Source: JBBDWK01 sp040902885 (GTDB lineage Bacteria > Acidobacteriota > Terriglobia > Bryobacterales > Bryobacteraceae). Taken from it: a stretch of 17,656 nt of DNA. A program made the translations under genes and the position numbers. The stretch spans positions 1 to 17,656 of the forward strand of contig JBBDWK010000085.1 in assembly GCA_040902885.1 (NCBI GenBank), given 5' to 3'. The notes beneath the pieces are model-generated. The model did no database searches. It had not been told where the DNA came from and worked only from the letters and a program-made list of their open reading frames with translations. Below are positions 5,177 through 12,954 of this stretch, piece after piece; the first letter of the stretch is position 1, and each line of letters opens with the position of its first letter.

Positions 5177-6790
5177 ATGATAGACGTTCCCATGAAGATC
5201 CTGCTCTATAACCCCGACAACGGCGTGACTCGCAATTTCATGCCTCACCTTTGGATGTTTCTCCTTCAGTCGCTGACGCCGCCGGAGCACGAGGTTCTGC
5301 TGATCGACGGCAATACGCACCCGATGAGCGATGGCGAACTGGTGAAATATGCGCTCGACCGGAAAGTCGGGCTGGTAGGCATAGGCGCGATGACCCGGAT
5401 GATCGCCAAAGCTTACCGGGTTGCCGACGCGCTCCGGGCCGTGGGGATTCCCGTGGTGATGGGCGGGCCACACGTCACCGAGGTTCCAGACGAGGCGCTC
5501 GGGCGCGACGGCGGACAGCGTCATGCCGACGCTATCGCCTTGGGCGAAGCGGATGAAACCTGGCCGAAGATCGTCGCGGATGCCGTGCGCGGACAACTCA
5601 AGGAAGTGTACACGCCGGTGGATGCCTTCGGTCAGGAAAAGAAACCCGACCTTCAGAACTATCCGAAAATTCCGTGGGAGTCGCTCGACATCGACCAGTT
5701 CAACCGCATTCCGGCTGTCCTGCGGAAGGTCGTGAGGCACTATAAAGCGGAGTGGGAAACCTTCCATATTATTCCCGTGGAATCCGGGCGCGGCTGCCCT
5801 TACGGATGCGAGTTCTGCACCGTCACCGGATTCTTTGGCGATTCCATCCGGTACCGCTCCAATCAGAGCATTGTCGATGAATTGCTGCGGCTGAAAGCGC
5901 GCGCCAGCCGGACGAAGGGCAAGGTCGCCGTCTTCTTTGTGGACGACAATTTTGCCATCAACGTGAAGCGCACGAAGGGGCTGCTTAGGGACATCATCGC
6001 CGCTAAGGCCCAACTAGCCTGGGTGGGACAGATCAGCGCCAATCTGCTTCGCGACGAGGAGCTGGTGGACCTGATTGCCGAATCGGGAGGGAAGTGGATT
6101 TTCATCGGCATGGAGTCGATCGATCCGGTCAATCTGTCGAGCGTCAACAAGAGCTTCAACAAACCGGGCGAGTATGCCGAAGTGCTCGACCGGCTGGCGC
6201 GCCGGAATATCTACGCCATCACGTCCTTCATTTTCGGATTGGATAACGACAAGCCGGGAGTTGCCGAGCGCACGTTGAGCCATATCCGCGACTGGCCTCC
6301 GGGGCTTCCGGTGTTCGGGCAGATCACCCCATATCCCTCGACTCCGCTTTACGACCGGCTCGCCAAAGATGGTCGCCTGACCCGTCCGAAACACTGGCTC
6401 GACTTCGCGCCGTTCCAGATGGCCCACACTCCGCTGAGTATGACCATCCCCGAGGTGCAGACGGAGATCGAGTACGCGTGGAAGAACTCGTACAGCCCGG
6501 CGGCAACATGGAAGGCCGTTGAGGCCATCAAGCACGAACCGGTCCCGTACAAAATCAGTCACGTTGTCGCGCGCATGTTCTTCCGCGGAATCTACTTCCC
6601 CCAGAAGGGCGTTTGGCCCTGGTTGAAGGTGTTCGCGGAGAACCGGAAAGTAATCCTCCGCTTGATCCGGGACTCCTTCACCAACTGGCACGGCTCGGCT
6701 GGACGCCGCCTGGAATTTGGCGGCAGCGTGGCCCGCGCCGGCTCGCCCCCCGGCCCCATCGTGAAGGACGGTTCGGAACCGGGTGCGTAG
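5177..6790 (+). CDS. B12-binding-type radical SAM protein
   Basis: A 537-residue protein. Residues 7-145 look like a cobalamin-binding Rossmann domain, with GGPHVTEVPDEAL near 96-108; the DxHxxG ligand motif is not seen, as in many base-off members. Cys207, Cys211 and Cys214 (CPYGCEFC) are the CX3CX2C ligands of the 4Fe-4S cluster that splits S-adenosylmethionine. FFVDDNFA and FIGMES follow in the radical SAM barrel, and the C-terminal third (about 350-490) resembles the DUF4070-type extension. Relatives methylate or rearrange unreactive carbons, for example in hopanoid or chlorophyll pathways, but nothing nearby names the substrate. An ATG at codon 6 (5192) is an equally good start, since MKILLYNPDNG is where homologues usually begin. 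No clear Shine-Dalgarno is seen for either. Confidence 0.9.
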   Translation: MIDVPMKILLYNPDNGVTRNFMPHLWMFLLQSLTPPEHEVLLIDGNTHPMSDGELVKYALDRKVGLVGIGAMTRMIAKAYRVADALRAVGIPVVMGGPHVTEVPDEALGRDGGQRHADAIALGEADETWPKIVADAVRGQLKEVYTPVDAFGQEKKPDLQNYPKIPWESLDIDQFNRIPAVLRKVVRHYKAEWETFHIIPVESGRGCPYGCEFCTVTGFFGDSIRYRSNQSIVDELLRLKARASRTKGKVAVFFVDDNFAINVKRTKGLLRDIIAAKAQLAWVGQISANLLRDEELVDLIAESGGKWIFIGMESIDPVNLSSVNKSFNKPGEYAEVLDRLARRNIYAITSFIFGLDNDKPGVAERTLSHIRDWPPGLPVFGQITPYPSTPLYDRLAKDGRLTRPKHWLDFAPFQMAHTPLSMTIPEVQTEIEYAWKNSYSPAATWKAVEAIKHEPVPYKISHVVARMFFRGIYFPQKGVWPWLKVFAENRKVILRLIRDSFTNWHGSAGRRLEFGGSVARAGSPPGPIVKDGSEPGA

Positions 6791-6816
6791 CGCTCCGTCT
6801 GGGAGGCTGTTGAGGA

Positions 6817-7059
6817 ATGAACGAGCTTTTGAGCAGGATTTCCGTGGATCCCAAGATCTGCTTCGGCAAACCATGCGTTCGCGGTACGCGCATCTGGGTA
6901 TCTTTGCTTCTTGATTTCCTGGCCTCCGGCGCCACCATAGAAGAAATTCTGGAACAGTATCCGCAACTCAAACGCGAGGATGTTCTTGCCGCAATCGCGT
7001 ATGGCGCCGAAATGAGCCGCGAGCGCTTCGTGGACTTGCCGGGCAGCAGTGCCGCATGA
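6817..7059 (+). CDS. DUF433 family antitoxin-like protein
   Basis: An 80-residue protein with the DUF433 (COG2442) pattern: ISVDPKICFGKPCVRGTRI, then a segment around ATIEEILEQYPQLKREDVLAAIAYG that forms a helix-turn-helix. Members are usually encoded directly upstream of a PIN-like DUF5615 protein and are predicted antitoxins and DNA-binding regulators of that pair. The start ATG at 6817 has GGGAGG 10 bases upstream, 26 bases after the radical SAM gene. The last bases of the gene (ATGA, 7056-7059) overlap the start of the partner, the usual arrangement for this module. The partner is truncated, so this gene now seems to lack an active toxin. The protein itself is intact. Confidence 0.88.
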   Translation: MNELLSRISVDPKICFGKPCVRGTRIWVSLLLDFLASGATIEEILEQYPQLKREDVLAAIAYGAEMSRERFVDLPGSSAA

Positions 7060-7202
7060 AATTCAAGCTGGACGAGAACTTCGGTTCCCGATCGGCACAT
7101 CTTTTCGTTGAGGCCGGCCATGATATCGAGACCGTTCTGCAGGAGGGATTTGGTGGCGCGAGCGACGAGACGACATTCAATCCGATCGCAGAGACTCCAT
7201 AG
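7056..7202 (+). pseudogene. Truncated DUF5615 (PIN-like) toxin gene
   Basis: Starting at the ATG overlapping the DUF433 stop (ATGA), the frame reads MKFKLDENFGSRSAHLF, then EAGHDIETVLQEGFGGASDE: the N-terminal third of the DUF5615 family, with the DEN motif that contributes an acidic residue to the PIN-like active site. The family is normally about 110-120 residues with further acidic residues after a LxTxDxDF-type motif. Here the family match ends near residue 38, and after ten unrelated residues the frame stops at TAG 7200-7202. The unrelated part lies within the convergent ADOP gene, which ends at 7177. The break therefore coincides with the edge of that gene, as if a rearrangement placed the ADOP end inside the toxin gene. 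Toxin activity is unlikely. Confidence 0.8.
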
Positions 7203-9657
7203 GATCGACTGAAGCCGCACGGCGCGCAGGCAAGAACGCCGCAATGACGGCAGCGGCCAGGAAAATTGTGGCCACAATCAGTACTACTGGTGGATCGACA
7301 CCCTGGGCTCCGTAAAGCACCTGCCTGATAGCGCGGCTGGCCAAAAGGCTGGCGATCAAACCGGCAACCAGACCTGCGAGCACAGGAGGTCCCGCCTCAC
7401 TGAATGTGTGCCAATAAATCCGGCCGCGTGTTGCACCAAGGGCCATTCGGACCCCGATCTCCTGTTTGCGAGCGGCGACGGAATAGCTCAACATGCCATG
7501 AATGCCAAGCATGGCAAGGAGCAGGGCAGAGGTTCCAAAGGTCATCAGGACAAAGGTCTGAAAGCGCTCGGCCGCCAGCGACTCACTCACCTGGGCGTCC
7601 AGGGTTTTGACACGCGCGATGGTAACTTGCGGGGTAAGCTTCCAAATAGCCTCTCGCATGCTTGCAACCAGCGTATTGGCGGACTGAGCCCCTCGCATCA
7701 TGAAGAACAGAATGCCAGGAGTGCGGTCCTTGTAGTGCAGATATGCGATCTTTGAGGGCGGCGACTTAAGCGATGCGGTGCGGGAATCAGCGACGACACC
7801 GATGACCGTGAATTGCCTGCCTTGTGTTGTGATCATGCCCCCAATCGGATTCTCGTTCTGCCAGAGGGACTTGGCCTCTCCCTCGGAGAGAACTACGCTG
7901 TTCAAGTTGCGGTCGCGCTCCTCAAAAAAGCGTCCGGCAACGAGTCTGTGACGCATCGTCTCAAAGTATCCGGGACTTACCCAACGGAGATTGATCAACG
8001 GACCTTCCTTGTTTGGTTGATCCACACGCCTCAAGGACTCGATCCAGGATTCTCCTTCCAGGGGCATAGCGCTGACTAACCCAGCAGCTTGAGCGCCGGG
8101 AATACCCCGTAAACTCTCCAGTACCGAATCGATGAACGCGATACGGCTGTGAGCGGGGCCGTGGGTCTGACCTGACAGATTTACCTGAGCAAAAGCCACT
8201 TGCTCCGTTTCAAAGCCCTTTTCCTGGTACATCAGAGACAGCAGGTTCTTCGAGAAGAGGCCCGTTACCAGCAATAGCGCCGTGCACCCGAAAACCTGAA
8301 ACCCGATGAGCCAGCTATGGAACCGGCGACCTATTCTGTTTCCCACCGCGCGGCTGGTGCCCTGCTGGAGAAAGCCCTGGGGATCGGTGCGGAGGAGACT
8401 CAATGCTGGCAAGATACTAAACAAGACGGTCGAGCCAACAATAAGGGCGAGGGAAAAGAACAGGACCGTGTTGTTGAGCTGAACCTCGGACAAACGGGGC
8501 AGATCTACCAGGGAGTAGCGGCGAAAAACGTCGAGCCCCTCGCTGGCGAGAAAAACGCCTGCCGCTCCGCCAGCAGCAGCAAGGAGCAGATTCTCGGTCA
8601 GCGAACTCCGAAGCAGCCGCCACATCGGGGCGCCGAGGGCCGTGCGTACGCTCGCTTCGCGCTGTCGGGAAAGCGTACGCGCGAGCTGGGCGCTCGCGAG
8701 ATTCATGCAGGCGATCAGCATGAGACCGAGTACGGCAGCCATCAGGAGCCATAGGCCCGTCTCGGAGTTGCCGACCACTGCTTCTTGCATCGGCTGCACG
8801 AAGGCCTGTAGCGAGCCGGGCCGGCTGTCTCGTTGGTTGGCAGGCATTTCCTGCACAATCTGGGTTTCGATCAAGTTCAATTCCGCCTGCGCTTCCTTGA
8901 CGGCGACTCCCGGTTTGAGTCGGGCGAGAGCGATCCAGTTCCCATACTCGCCGTTCCAGCTAAACTGGCTCAGATCGACAGCGGCTGGGACAAAAACGGA
9001 TGGCTCTGGCACGCTGCTCAAGGGCTGCTTTGATTGGAATGACCGAAGCGCATTCCTGTTTGGGAAGTGGAAGCTTTTAGGTAGGACGCCGATCACTTCG
9101 CGCGGGACGTCGCCGAGCCGGATGGACTTGCCAACGATGTTCGGGTCCCCGTGGAAGAGGCCTTGCCAGAGGTTGTAGGTCAGAATTGCGACTTTGTCGC
9201 GGCCTTCGACGCCGTCTTCCGGGATGAAACCGCGACCGAGCAATGGCGTCGCCTGTAGGACCTCGAACAGATTCGGCAAAGTCATCACGGTCCCAACCAA
9301 TTGCGGATGGTCCGAGCCGCCCGTCGTCAGACCGATGGCTCCCTGTCGGAGTAGCGTCACGCCGCTAAACGAGGCCGCACGCTTCCGCCAGACATCCACG
9401 TGACGGGGATTGGGGCCGGTCGGCTCAAAGGCCAGGAACCGGACACGCTCCCAGAGCGCAACCAAGCTGCCGCTGTCGCGGTAACTCAGCGGTTTCAGAA
9501 CGGTTGTATCAACGATCGTGAAGATCGCCGTGCTGGAGCCAATGCCAAGAGCGAGGGTCAGGATGGCGGTGAACGTGAATCCCGGACTCCTCCTTAGACG
9601 TCGGACGGCATGGCGCAGGTCCTGAGCGAGAATATTCCAATGGTTCCGACCCCACAT
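7177..9657 (-). CDS. ADOP family FtsX/MacB-type permease
   Basis: An 826-residue membrane protein. It opens with the typical DLRHAVRRLRRSPGFT and a first span ALGIGSSTAIFTIVD, followed by a large periplasmic MacB-type core (about 55-300). Then come an FtsX domain (about 305-425, with REASVRTALGAP), a second periplasmic core, and a C-terminal FtsX domain (about 695-826) with RKQEIGVRMALGATRGRI, ending in ASVDPMESLRSD. This duplicated layout and length fit the acidobacterial duplicated orphan permease family. Such proteins lack a dedicated ATPase; none is encoded nearby, and the PadR-type regulator often seen with them is also absent. Substrate is unknown. The ATG at 9657 has GGGAGGG 7 bases ahead. 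The 3' end overlaps the truncated DUF5615 gene on the other strand. Confidence 0.93.
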   Translation of the reverse strand: MWGRNHWNILAQDLRHAVRRLRRSPGFTFTAILTLALGIGSSTAIFTIVDTTVLKPLSYRDSGSLVALWERVRFLAFEPTGPNPRHVDVWRKRAASFSGVTLLRQGAIGLTTGGSDHPQLVGTVMTLPNLFEVLQATPLLGRGFIPEDGVEGRDKVAILTYNLWQGLFHGDPNIVGKSIRLGDVPREVIGVLPKSFHFPNRNALRSFQSKQPLSSVPEPSVFVPAAVDLSQFSWNGEYGNWIALARLKPGVAVKEAQAELNLIETQIVQEMPANQRDSRPGSLQAFVQPMQEAVVGNSETGLWLLMAAVLGLMLIACMNLASAQLARTLSRQREASVRTALGAPMWRLLRSSLTENLLLAAAGGAAGVFLASEGLDVFRRYSLVDLPRLSEVQLNNTVLFFSLALIVGSTVLFSILPALSLLRTDPQGFLQQGTSRAVGNRIGRRFHSWLIGFQVFGCTALLLVTGLFSKNLLSLMYQEKGFETEQVAFAQVNLSGQTHGPAHSRIAFIDSVLESLRGIPGAQAAGLVSAMPLEGESWIESLRRVDQPNKEGPLINLRWVSPGYFETMRHRLVAGRFFEERDRNLNSVVLSEGEAKSLWQNENPIGGMITTQGRQFTVIGVVADSRTASLKSPPSKIAYLHYKDRTPGILFFMMRGAQSANTLVASMREAIWKLTPQVTIARVKTLDAQVSESLAAERFQTFVLMTFGTSALLLAMLGIHGMLSYSVAARKQEIGVRMALGATRGRIYWHTFSEAGPPVLAGLVAGLIASLLASRAIRQVLYGAQGVDPPVVLIVATIFLAAAVIAAFLPARRAASVDPMESLRSD

Positions 9658-9969
9658 TTCCGAACCCTCCCGGAGTCTTCTTGAGTTTCTTCAGTCCAAC
9701 TTGAATGCACGGCGCCCTCCGCGACAAGTGATTGATTTCTCAGGGCGCAATCCCAATCCCGCTGTTCGACATCGGAATTCTCTGTTCGAATTCGGTCACC
9801 CTTAGAAATGCCTAACACCAACCGTACCCGCGCCCGGACGGATAACGCCTGCCCCGCGGACTTGCACCACCGTCCATCATATTGCAATAGCGACGGAAGT
9901 ACGGCAATGCCGGATTGGCCGGGACGCAACCAAGCGGCCGCGCAACCTGTAACGACATAGGTTACACTA
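9658..9969. other. Divergent intergenic region between ADOP and higBA
   Basis: About 310 bases with no supported gene; the minus-strand open frame across 9594-10025 has a composition unlike a protein and runs into the ADOP gene. It must carry the promoters for ADOP (minus) and higBA (plus). The only clear element is the palindrome at 9948-9966 next to higB. Confidence 0.5.
9948..9966. promoter_or_regulatory. Palindromic candidate operator of higBA
   Basis: TGTAAC and GTTACA, separated by 7 bases, form a perfect inverted repeat that ends 3 bases before the higB GTG. A second overlapping pair, AACCT/AGGTT at 9944-9948 and 9959-9963, adds to the symmetry. HigA-type antitoxins repress their own operon through palindromes near the start, so the position fits. 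This is inferred from position and symmetry, not from a known consensus. Confidence 0.5.
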
Positions 9970-10257
9970 GTGGACGTGGCGATCAAAGGGTTCCGGCATA
10001 AAGGACTCGAACAGTTCTTCGCCACAGGCGCAACGTCGGGAATTCAGGCCAAACACGCTGAACGGTTGCGCCTGATCCTGGGCCGCCTGAACGCGTCAAT
10101 AAGCGCGCGAGACATGAATTTACCGGGTTTGGATCTCCACGAACTTCGCGGCCCAAGAAAGGGCACGTGGGCTGTCAAGGTGAGCGGCAATTGGCGCGTT
10201 ACGTTCATTTGTGCCGGCAAGGACGTGGATCGCGTGGACTACGAGGATTACCACTGA
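9970..10257 (+). CDS. higB: HigB-type toxin (RelE superfamily mRNA interferase)
   Basis: A 95-residue protein with the HigB/killer pattern: GFRHKGLEQFF at the N-terminus, AKHAERLRLILGRLNAS in the middle, then PGLDLHELRG, KGTWAVKVSGNWRVTF and the terminal VDYEDYH. HigB toxins bind the ribosome and cut translated mRNA; the basic residues, the Trp/Arg of GNWRVTF and the terminal DYH are typical of the fold. The start is GTG at 9970; a GTG at codon 3 is an alternative. The Shine-Dalgarno is weak (AGG 8 bases ahead). Length is normal and nothing is broken. It is followed 7 bases later by its antitoxin gene, the toxin-first order that is characteristic of hig modules. Confidence 0.93.
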   Translation: MDVAIKGFRHKGLEQFFATGATSGIQAKHAERLRLILGRLNASISARDMNLPGLDLHELRGPRKGTWAVKVSGNWRVTFICAGKDVDRVDYEDYH

Positions 10258-10264
10258 GGTGAAC

Positions 10265-10552
10265 ATGAAGATGCACAATCCGCCGCATCCGGGTGAAGTG
10301 CTCAAGGCACTCTGCCTGGAACCGCTGAACCTGACCGTCACTGAAGCCGCGCGATCGCTCGGGGTGAGCCGCAAAACGCTCTCTGGCATCCTAAACGGGC
10401 GTGCCGGCATCAGCCCGGAGATGGCGGTCCGTCTCTCGATCGCATTCGACACCAGCGCTGAAAGCTGGCTCAACCAGCAGCTTCAGTATGACCTCTGGCA
10501 TGCGGAAAAAGGGCGGAAGCGGCTCCACGTCACGAAACTGACTGCCGCGTGA
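10265..10552 (+). CDS. higA: HigA antitoxin (XRE-type helix-turn-helix)
   Basis: A 95-residue protein reading MHNPPHPGEVLKALCLEP at its start, then a helix-turn-helix in LTVTEAARSLGVSRKTLSGI, followed by LNGRAGISPEMAVRLSIAF and the closing WLNQQLQYDLW typical of HigA. It neutralises HigB and should repress the operon by binding a palindrome such as that at 9948-9966. I chose the ATG at 10265 because GAGG (overlapping the higB stop) stands 5 bases ahead and homologues start at MHNPPHPGE; the longer frame from 10211 lies inside higB and is not expected. The C-terminus is basic (EKGRKRLHVTKL). Confidence 0.94.
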   Translation: MKMHNPPHPGEVLKALCLEPLNLTVTEAARSLGVSRKTLSGILNGRAGISPEMAVRLSIAFDTSAESWLNQQLQYDLWHAEKGRKRLHVTKLTAA

Positions 10553-10574
10553 CTTCGGCAAAGGTCTATCGGCC

Positions 10575-10592
10575 GCGGTCCAGGGGGACCGC
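10575..10592. terminator. GC-rich hairpin between convergent higBA and the hydrolase-fold gene
   Basis: GCGGTCC and GGACCGC form a perfect 7-bp stem with an AGGG loop, in the 51-base gap where higA (plus) and the FAH-fold gene (minus) converge. No T-run is present on either side, so a bidirectional terminator is possible but not proven. It could also be a dispersed palindromic repeat. Confidence 0.45.
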
Positions 10593-10603
10593 CCTACCGA
10601 CCC

Positions 10604-11449
10604 TTACTGCACGCAGGCTGCAGTGTTGGACAGCTCTCCAATACCAGGCACGCCGATGGTGACCGTGTCTCCCGCGGCGAGCGCCGCATCCTCTGTCACA
10701 ATGATACCCGTGCCTGTCAGAAGCACCGAACCGGCTGGCACCGGGTTGGCGCGCAGCAGGTATTCGATCAGTGTCTCGATCTTGCGGTGCAGTTTGGAAG
10801 TGGAAACGCTGCCCGAAAAACGCGTCTGGCCGTCGCGGGTGATGGTGCAGGTCATCTGCAGATTGTAAGGGTCGGACAATTCGTCTTCAGTGACAATCAC
10901 GGGACCCAGGGAGCAGCAGGCGGTGTACATCTTGGACTGCGGCAGATAGAGCGGATTCTCGCGCTCGATGTCCCAAGCCGAGACGTCGTTGGCCAGGGTA
11001 TAGCCAAGCACCCGGCCCTTGCTACCGAGAATCACCGCCAGCTCGGGCTCTGGCGCCGTGAAATTGGAGTCGAAGCGGATGCCGATCGGATGATTGGGTC
11101 CGACGCAGACCCGCGATGTTCCCTTGAAGAAGATTTCCGGCCGTGGCTCGCGGTAGACGTAAGCGTACATGCCTTCGCGGGTTCCATGCTCCGCATCCCG
11201 AAAAGCGGCGCTCATCTCGTAAGTGCAGCCGCAGGCCCAGACCTCTTTCGGGCTGATGGGAATTTCCGGTGGAGAGGGCTCCGGGTGATGGCTGACCAAC
11301 TGCGCGGCCAAGTGGCTGAGGGTGATGCCTTCGCTCTCCGACCGGCGAATCAGGTCTCCCATGGTGTGACCCGGAATGGGCCGGGCCGTGTCACCGTCGA
11401 ATACCGCCGCGGTGATGGCGTTATGAATCTTGATTTGTCCCAGACGCAT
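10604..11449 (-). CDS. FAH-fold enzyme, probable 2-keto-3-deoxypentonate dehydratase
   Basis: A 281-residue protein of the fumarylacetoacetate hydrolase fold. Metal ligands are visible as Glu134 and Glu136 (APEPELAV) and Asp155 (LANDVSAWD); their spacing matches the ligands of the Sulfolobus 2-keto-3-deoxyarabinonate dehydratase (Glu143, Glu145, Asp164). GYTLANDVSAWDIE and NPLYLPQSK also fit that subfamily rather than fumarylacetoacetase itself. The expected reaction is removal of water from a 2-keto-3-deoxypentonate to give 2-oxoglutarate semialdehyde. The gene sits 4 bases after the aldehyde dehydrogenase gene that would oxidise this product. Other FAH-fold hydratases or decarboxylases remain possible. 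No strong Shine-Dalgarno is seen; translational coupling to the upstream gene is likely. Confidence 0.85.
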   Translation of the reverse strand: MRLGQIKIHNAITAAVFDGDTARPIPGHTMGDLIRRSESEGITLSHLAAQLVSHHPEPSPPEIPISPKEVWACGCTYEMSAAFRDAEHGTREGMYAYVYREPRPEIFFKGTSRVCVGPNHPIGIRFDSNFTAPEPELAVILGSKGRVLGYTLANDVSAWDIERENPLYLPQSKMYTACCSLGPVIVTEDELSDPYNLQMTCTITRDGQTRFSGSVSTSKLHRKIETLIEYLLRANPVPAGSVLLTGTGIIVTEDAALAAGDTVTIGVPGIGELSNTAACVQ

Positions 11450-11453
11450 GAAA

Positions 11454-12920
11454 TCAGTACTTCACGTAAACGGTTTTGTAGTCGGTGTAAAATTCCAGCG
11501 CGGCCTGCCCTTGTTCCTTGGGGCCGAAGCTCGACTCCTTCGATCCTCCGAAGGGAAGCTGGTACTCGACGCCGGCGCTTGGCAGGTTGACCGTGAGCAG
11601 CCCCGCTTCCATGCGGTTCACATAGTCGAACATACGCGAGAGATTGGTGGTCTGAATGGACGCCGAGAGGCCGAAGGGAATATTGTTGGCGATGCGCATC
11701 GCGTCGTCGAAATCCTTGGCGCGCATCACGGCGAGCACCGGCCCGAAGATCTCTTCGCGGGCTATGGTGGCTTCTTCGGCAACATCGGCGAACAGCGTAG
11801 GCTCCACGAAATAGCCTTTGTCCCGCCCCTCCGTGGTAAGGCGGTTGCCGCCCACGCGGGGCTCGCCGCACTCCTTGCGGCCGATCTCGACATAGCGCAG
11901 AACCGTATCGAGCTGGCCCTGATCCACAAGCGGGCCGATGTCGATACCGGGCTGCATGCCGTCGCCGACCTTCAGCTTCTTTGTCCGGACAACCAGGGCT
12001 TCGACAAAACGGTCGTAGATGGCATCTTCGACGATGGCGCGGCTGGTGGCGGTACACTTCTGGCCGGTGGAGAAGAAGGCTCCGTTGACCACGTTTTCCA
12101 CGGCGGTGTTGAAGTCGGCATCGGCTAGAACGATGGTCGGATTCTTGCCGCCCATTTCGAGCTGAATGCGGAGCTTGCGCTTGGACGCTTCCGCGTGCAG
12201 CCAGTTGCCGATATCGCACGAACCGGTGAAAGAGATGGCCTTCACGGGCTTGGCGTTGACCAGGGCCGAGCCGACCTCGCCGCCCGACCCGGCCACGAAG
12301 TTGACCACGCCCTTGGGGACGCTCGCTTCATGCAGCGCTTCCACAATACGCCAGGAGCTTAAAGGCGAGGCGGAAGCGGGCTTAAGGACCACGGTGTTGC
12401 CGCAGATCAGCGACGGGGCAAGCTTCCAGGCCGGGATGGCGCTGGGAAAATTCCAGGGCGTGATGAGCGCCGCCACGCCGATCGGCTTACGGATGGCAAA
12501 CATGTGTACGCGGTCCCGTTCGGAGGGAACCACCGCGCCGGGCATGCGCGATCCTTCGGCGGCGAAGTAGCGGAAGATATTGATGCTGCGCCGCACCTCG
12601 CCCTTGGCTTCGGGGAGGGTCTTACCCTCTTCGCGCGTCATCTCGGCGGAAATCTCGTCGAAGCGCCGCTCGAGGATGTCGGCGGTTTTATAGAGAACAT
12701 TGCCCCGGCCGGGAGCGGTCATGCCCGCCCAGCCTGGCAAGGCTTCCTCGGCCGCCGCCGCGGCATCGACTACATCCTGCGCCGAGGCTTTGACGAAATT
12801 GCCGATCAGATCGCCCGTATTGGCCGGATTCCGGTTTTCGAAAGTACCTTTGCCCGTTACCCATTCGCCCCGTATGTAGTTCTGAAAAGTGCGCACACCC
12901 GTCTGCGTGCCTGTGCTCAT
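11454..12920 (-). CDS. Aldehyde dehydrogenase, probable 2-oxoglutarate semialdehyde dehydrogenase
   Basis: A 488-residue NAD(P)-dependent aldehyde dehydrogenase. Catalytic residues are in place: Asn157 (PWNFP), Glu255 (LEMGGKNP) and Cys289 (STGQKCTATSR), plus Glu390 in EEIFGP. The N-terminal two thirds bind the cofactor. The sequence is typical of the 2,5-dioxopentanoate (2-oxoglutarate semialdehyde) dehydrogenase subgroup, and the FAH-fold dehydratase gene 4 bases downstream supports this: together they would turn a 2-keto-3-deoxy sugar acid into 2-oxoglutarate. The ATG at 12920 is preceded by GGGAGAAAG with good spacing. It lies 34 bases after lemA, so it may be part of the same long transcript or have its own promoter. 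Substrate is inferred from context. Confidence 0.9.
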   Translation of the reverse strand: MSTGTQTGVRTFQNYIRGEWVTGKGTFENRNPANTGDLIGNFVKASAQDVVDAAAAAEEALPGWAGMTAPGRGNVLYKTADILERRFDEISAEMTREEGKTLPEAKGEVRRSINIFRYFAAEGSRMPGAVVPSERDRVHMFAIRKPIGVAALITPWNFPSAIPAWKLAPSLICGNTVVLKPASASPLSSWRIVEALHEASVPKGVVNFVAGSGGEVGSALVNAKPVKAISFTGSCDIGNWLHAEASKRKLRIQLEMGGKNPTIVLADADFNTAVENVVNGAFFSTGQKCTATSRAIVEDAIYDRFVEALVVRTKKLKVGDGMQPGIDIGPLVDQGQLDTVLRYVEIGRKECGEPRVGGNRLTTEGRDKGYFVEPTLFADVAEEATIAREEIFGPVLAVMRAKDFDDAMRIANNIPFGLSASIQTTNLSRMFDYVNRMEAGLLTVNLPSAGVEYQLPFGGSKESSFGPKEQGQAALEFYTDYKTVYVKY

Positions 12921-12954
12921 ATCGACTTTCTCCCGTTAGATTTTCGCGCCGGCG

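Noticed and set aside
9594..10025. Minus-strand open frame of 143 codons between ADOP and higB
   Set aside because: It overlaps the starts of both ADOP and higB, has many Cys and Arg residues typical of a shadow frame, and no family match.
10211..10264. Longer start for higA inside higB
   Set aside because: The extra residues are the higB 3' end read in another frame; the ATG at 10265 has a Shine-Dalgarno and matches the family start.
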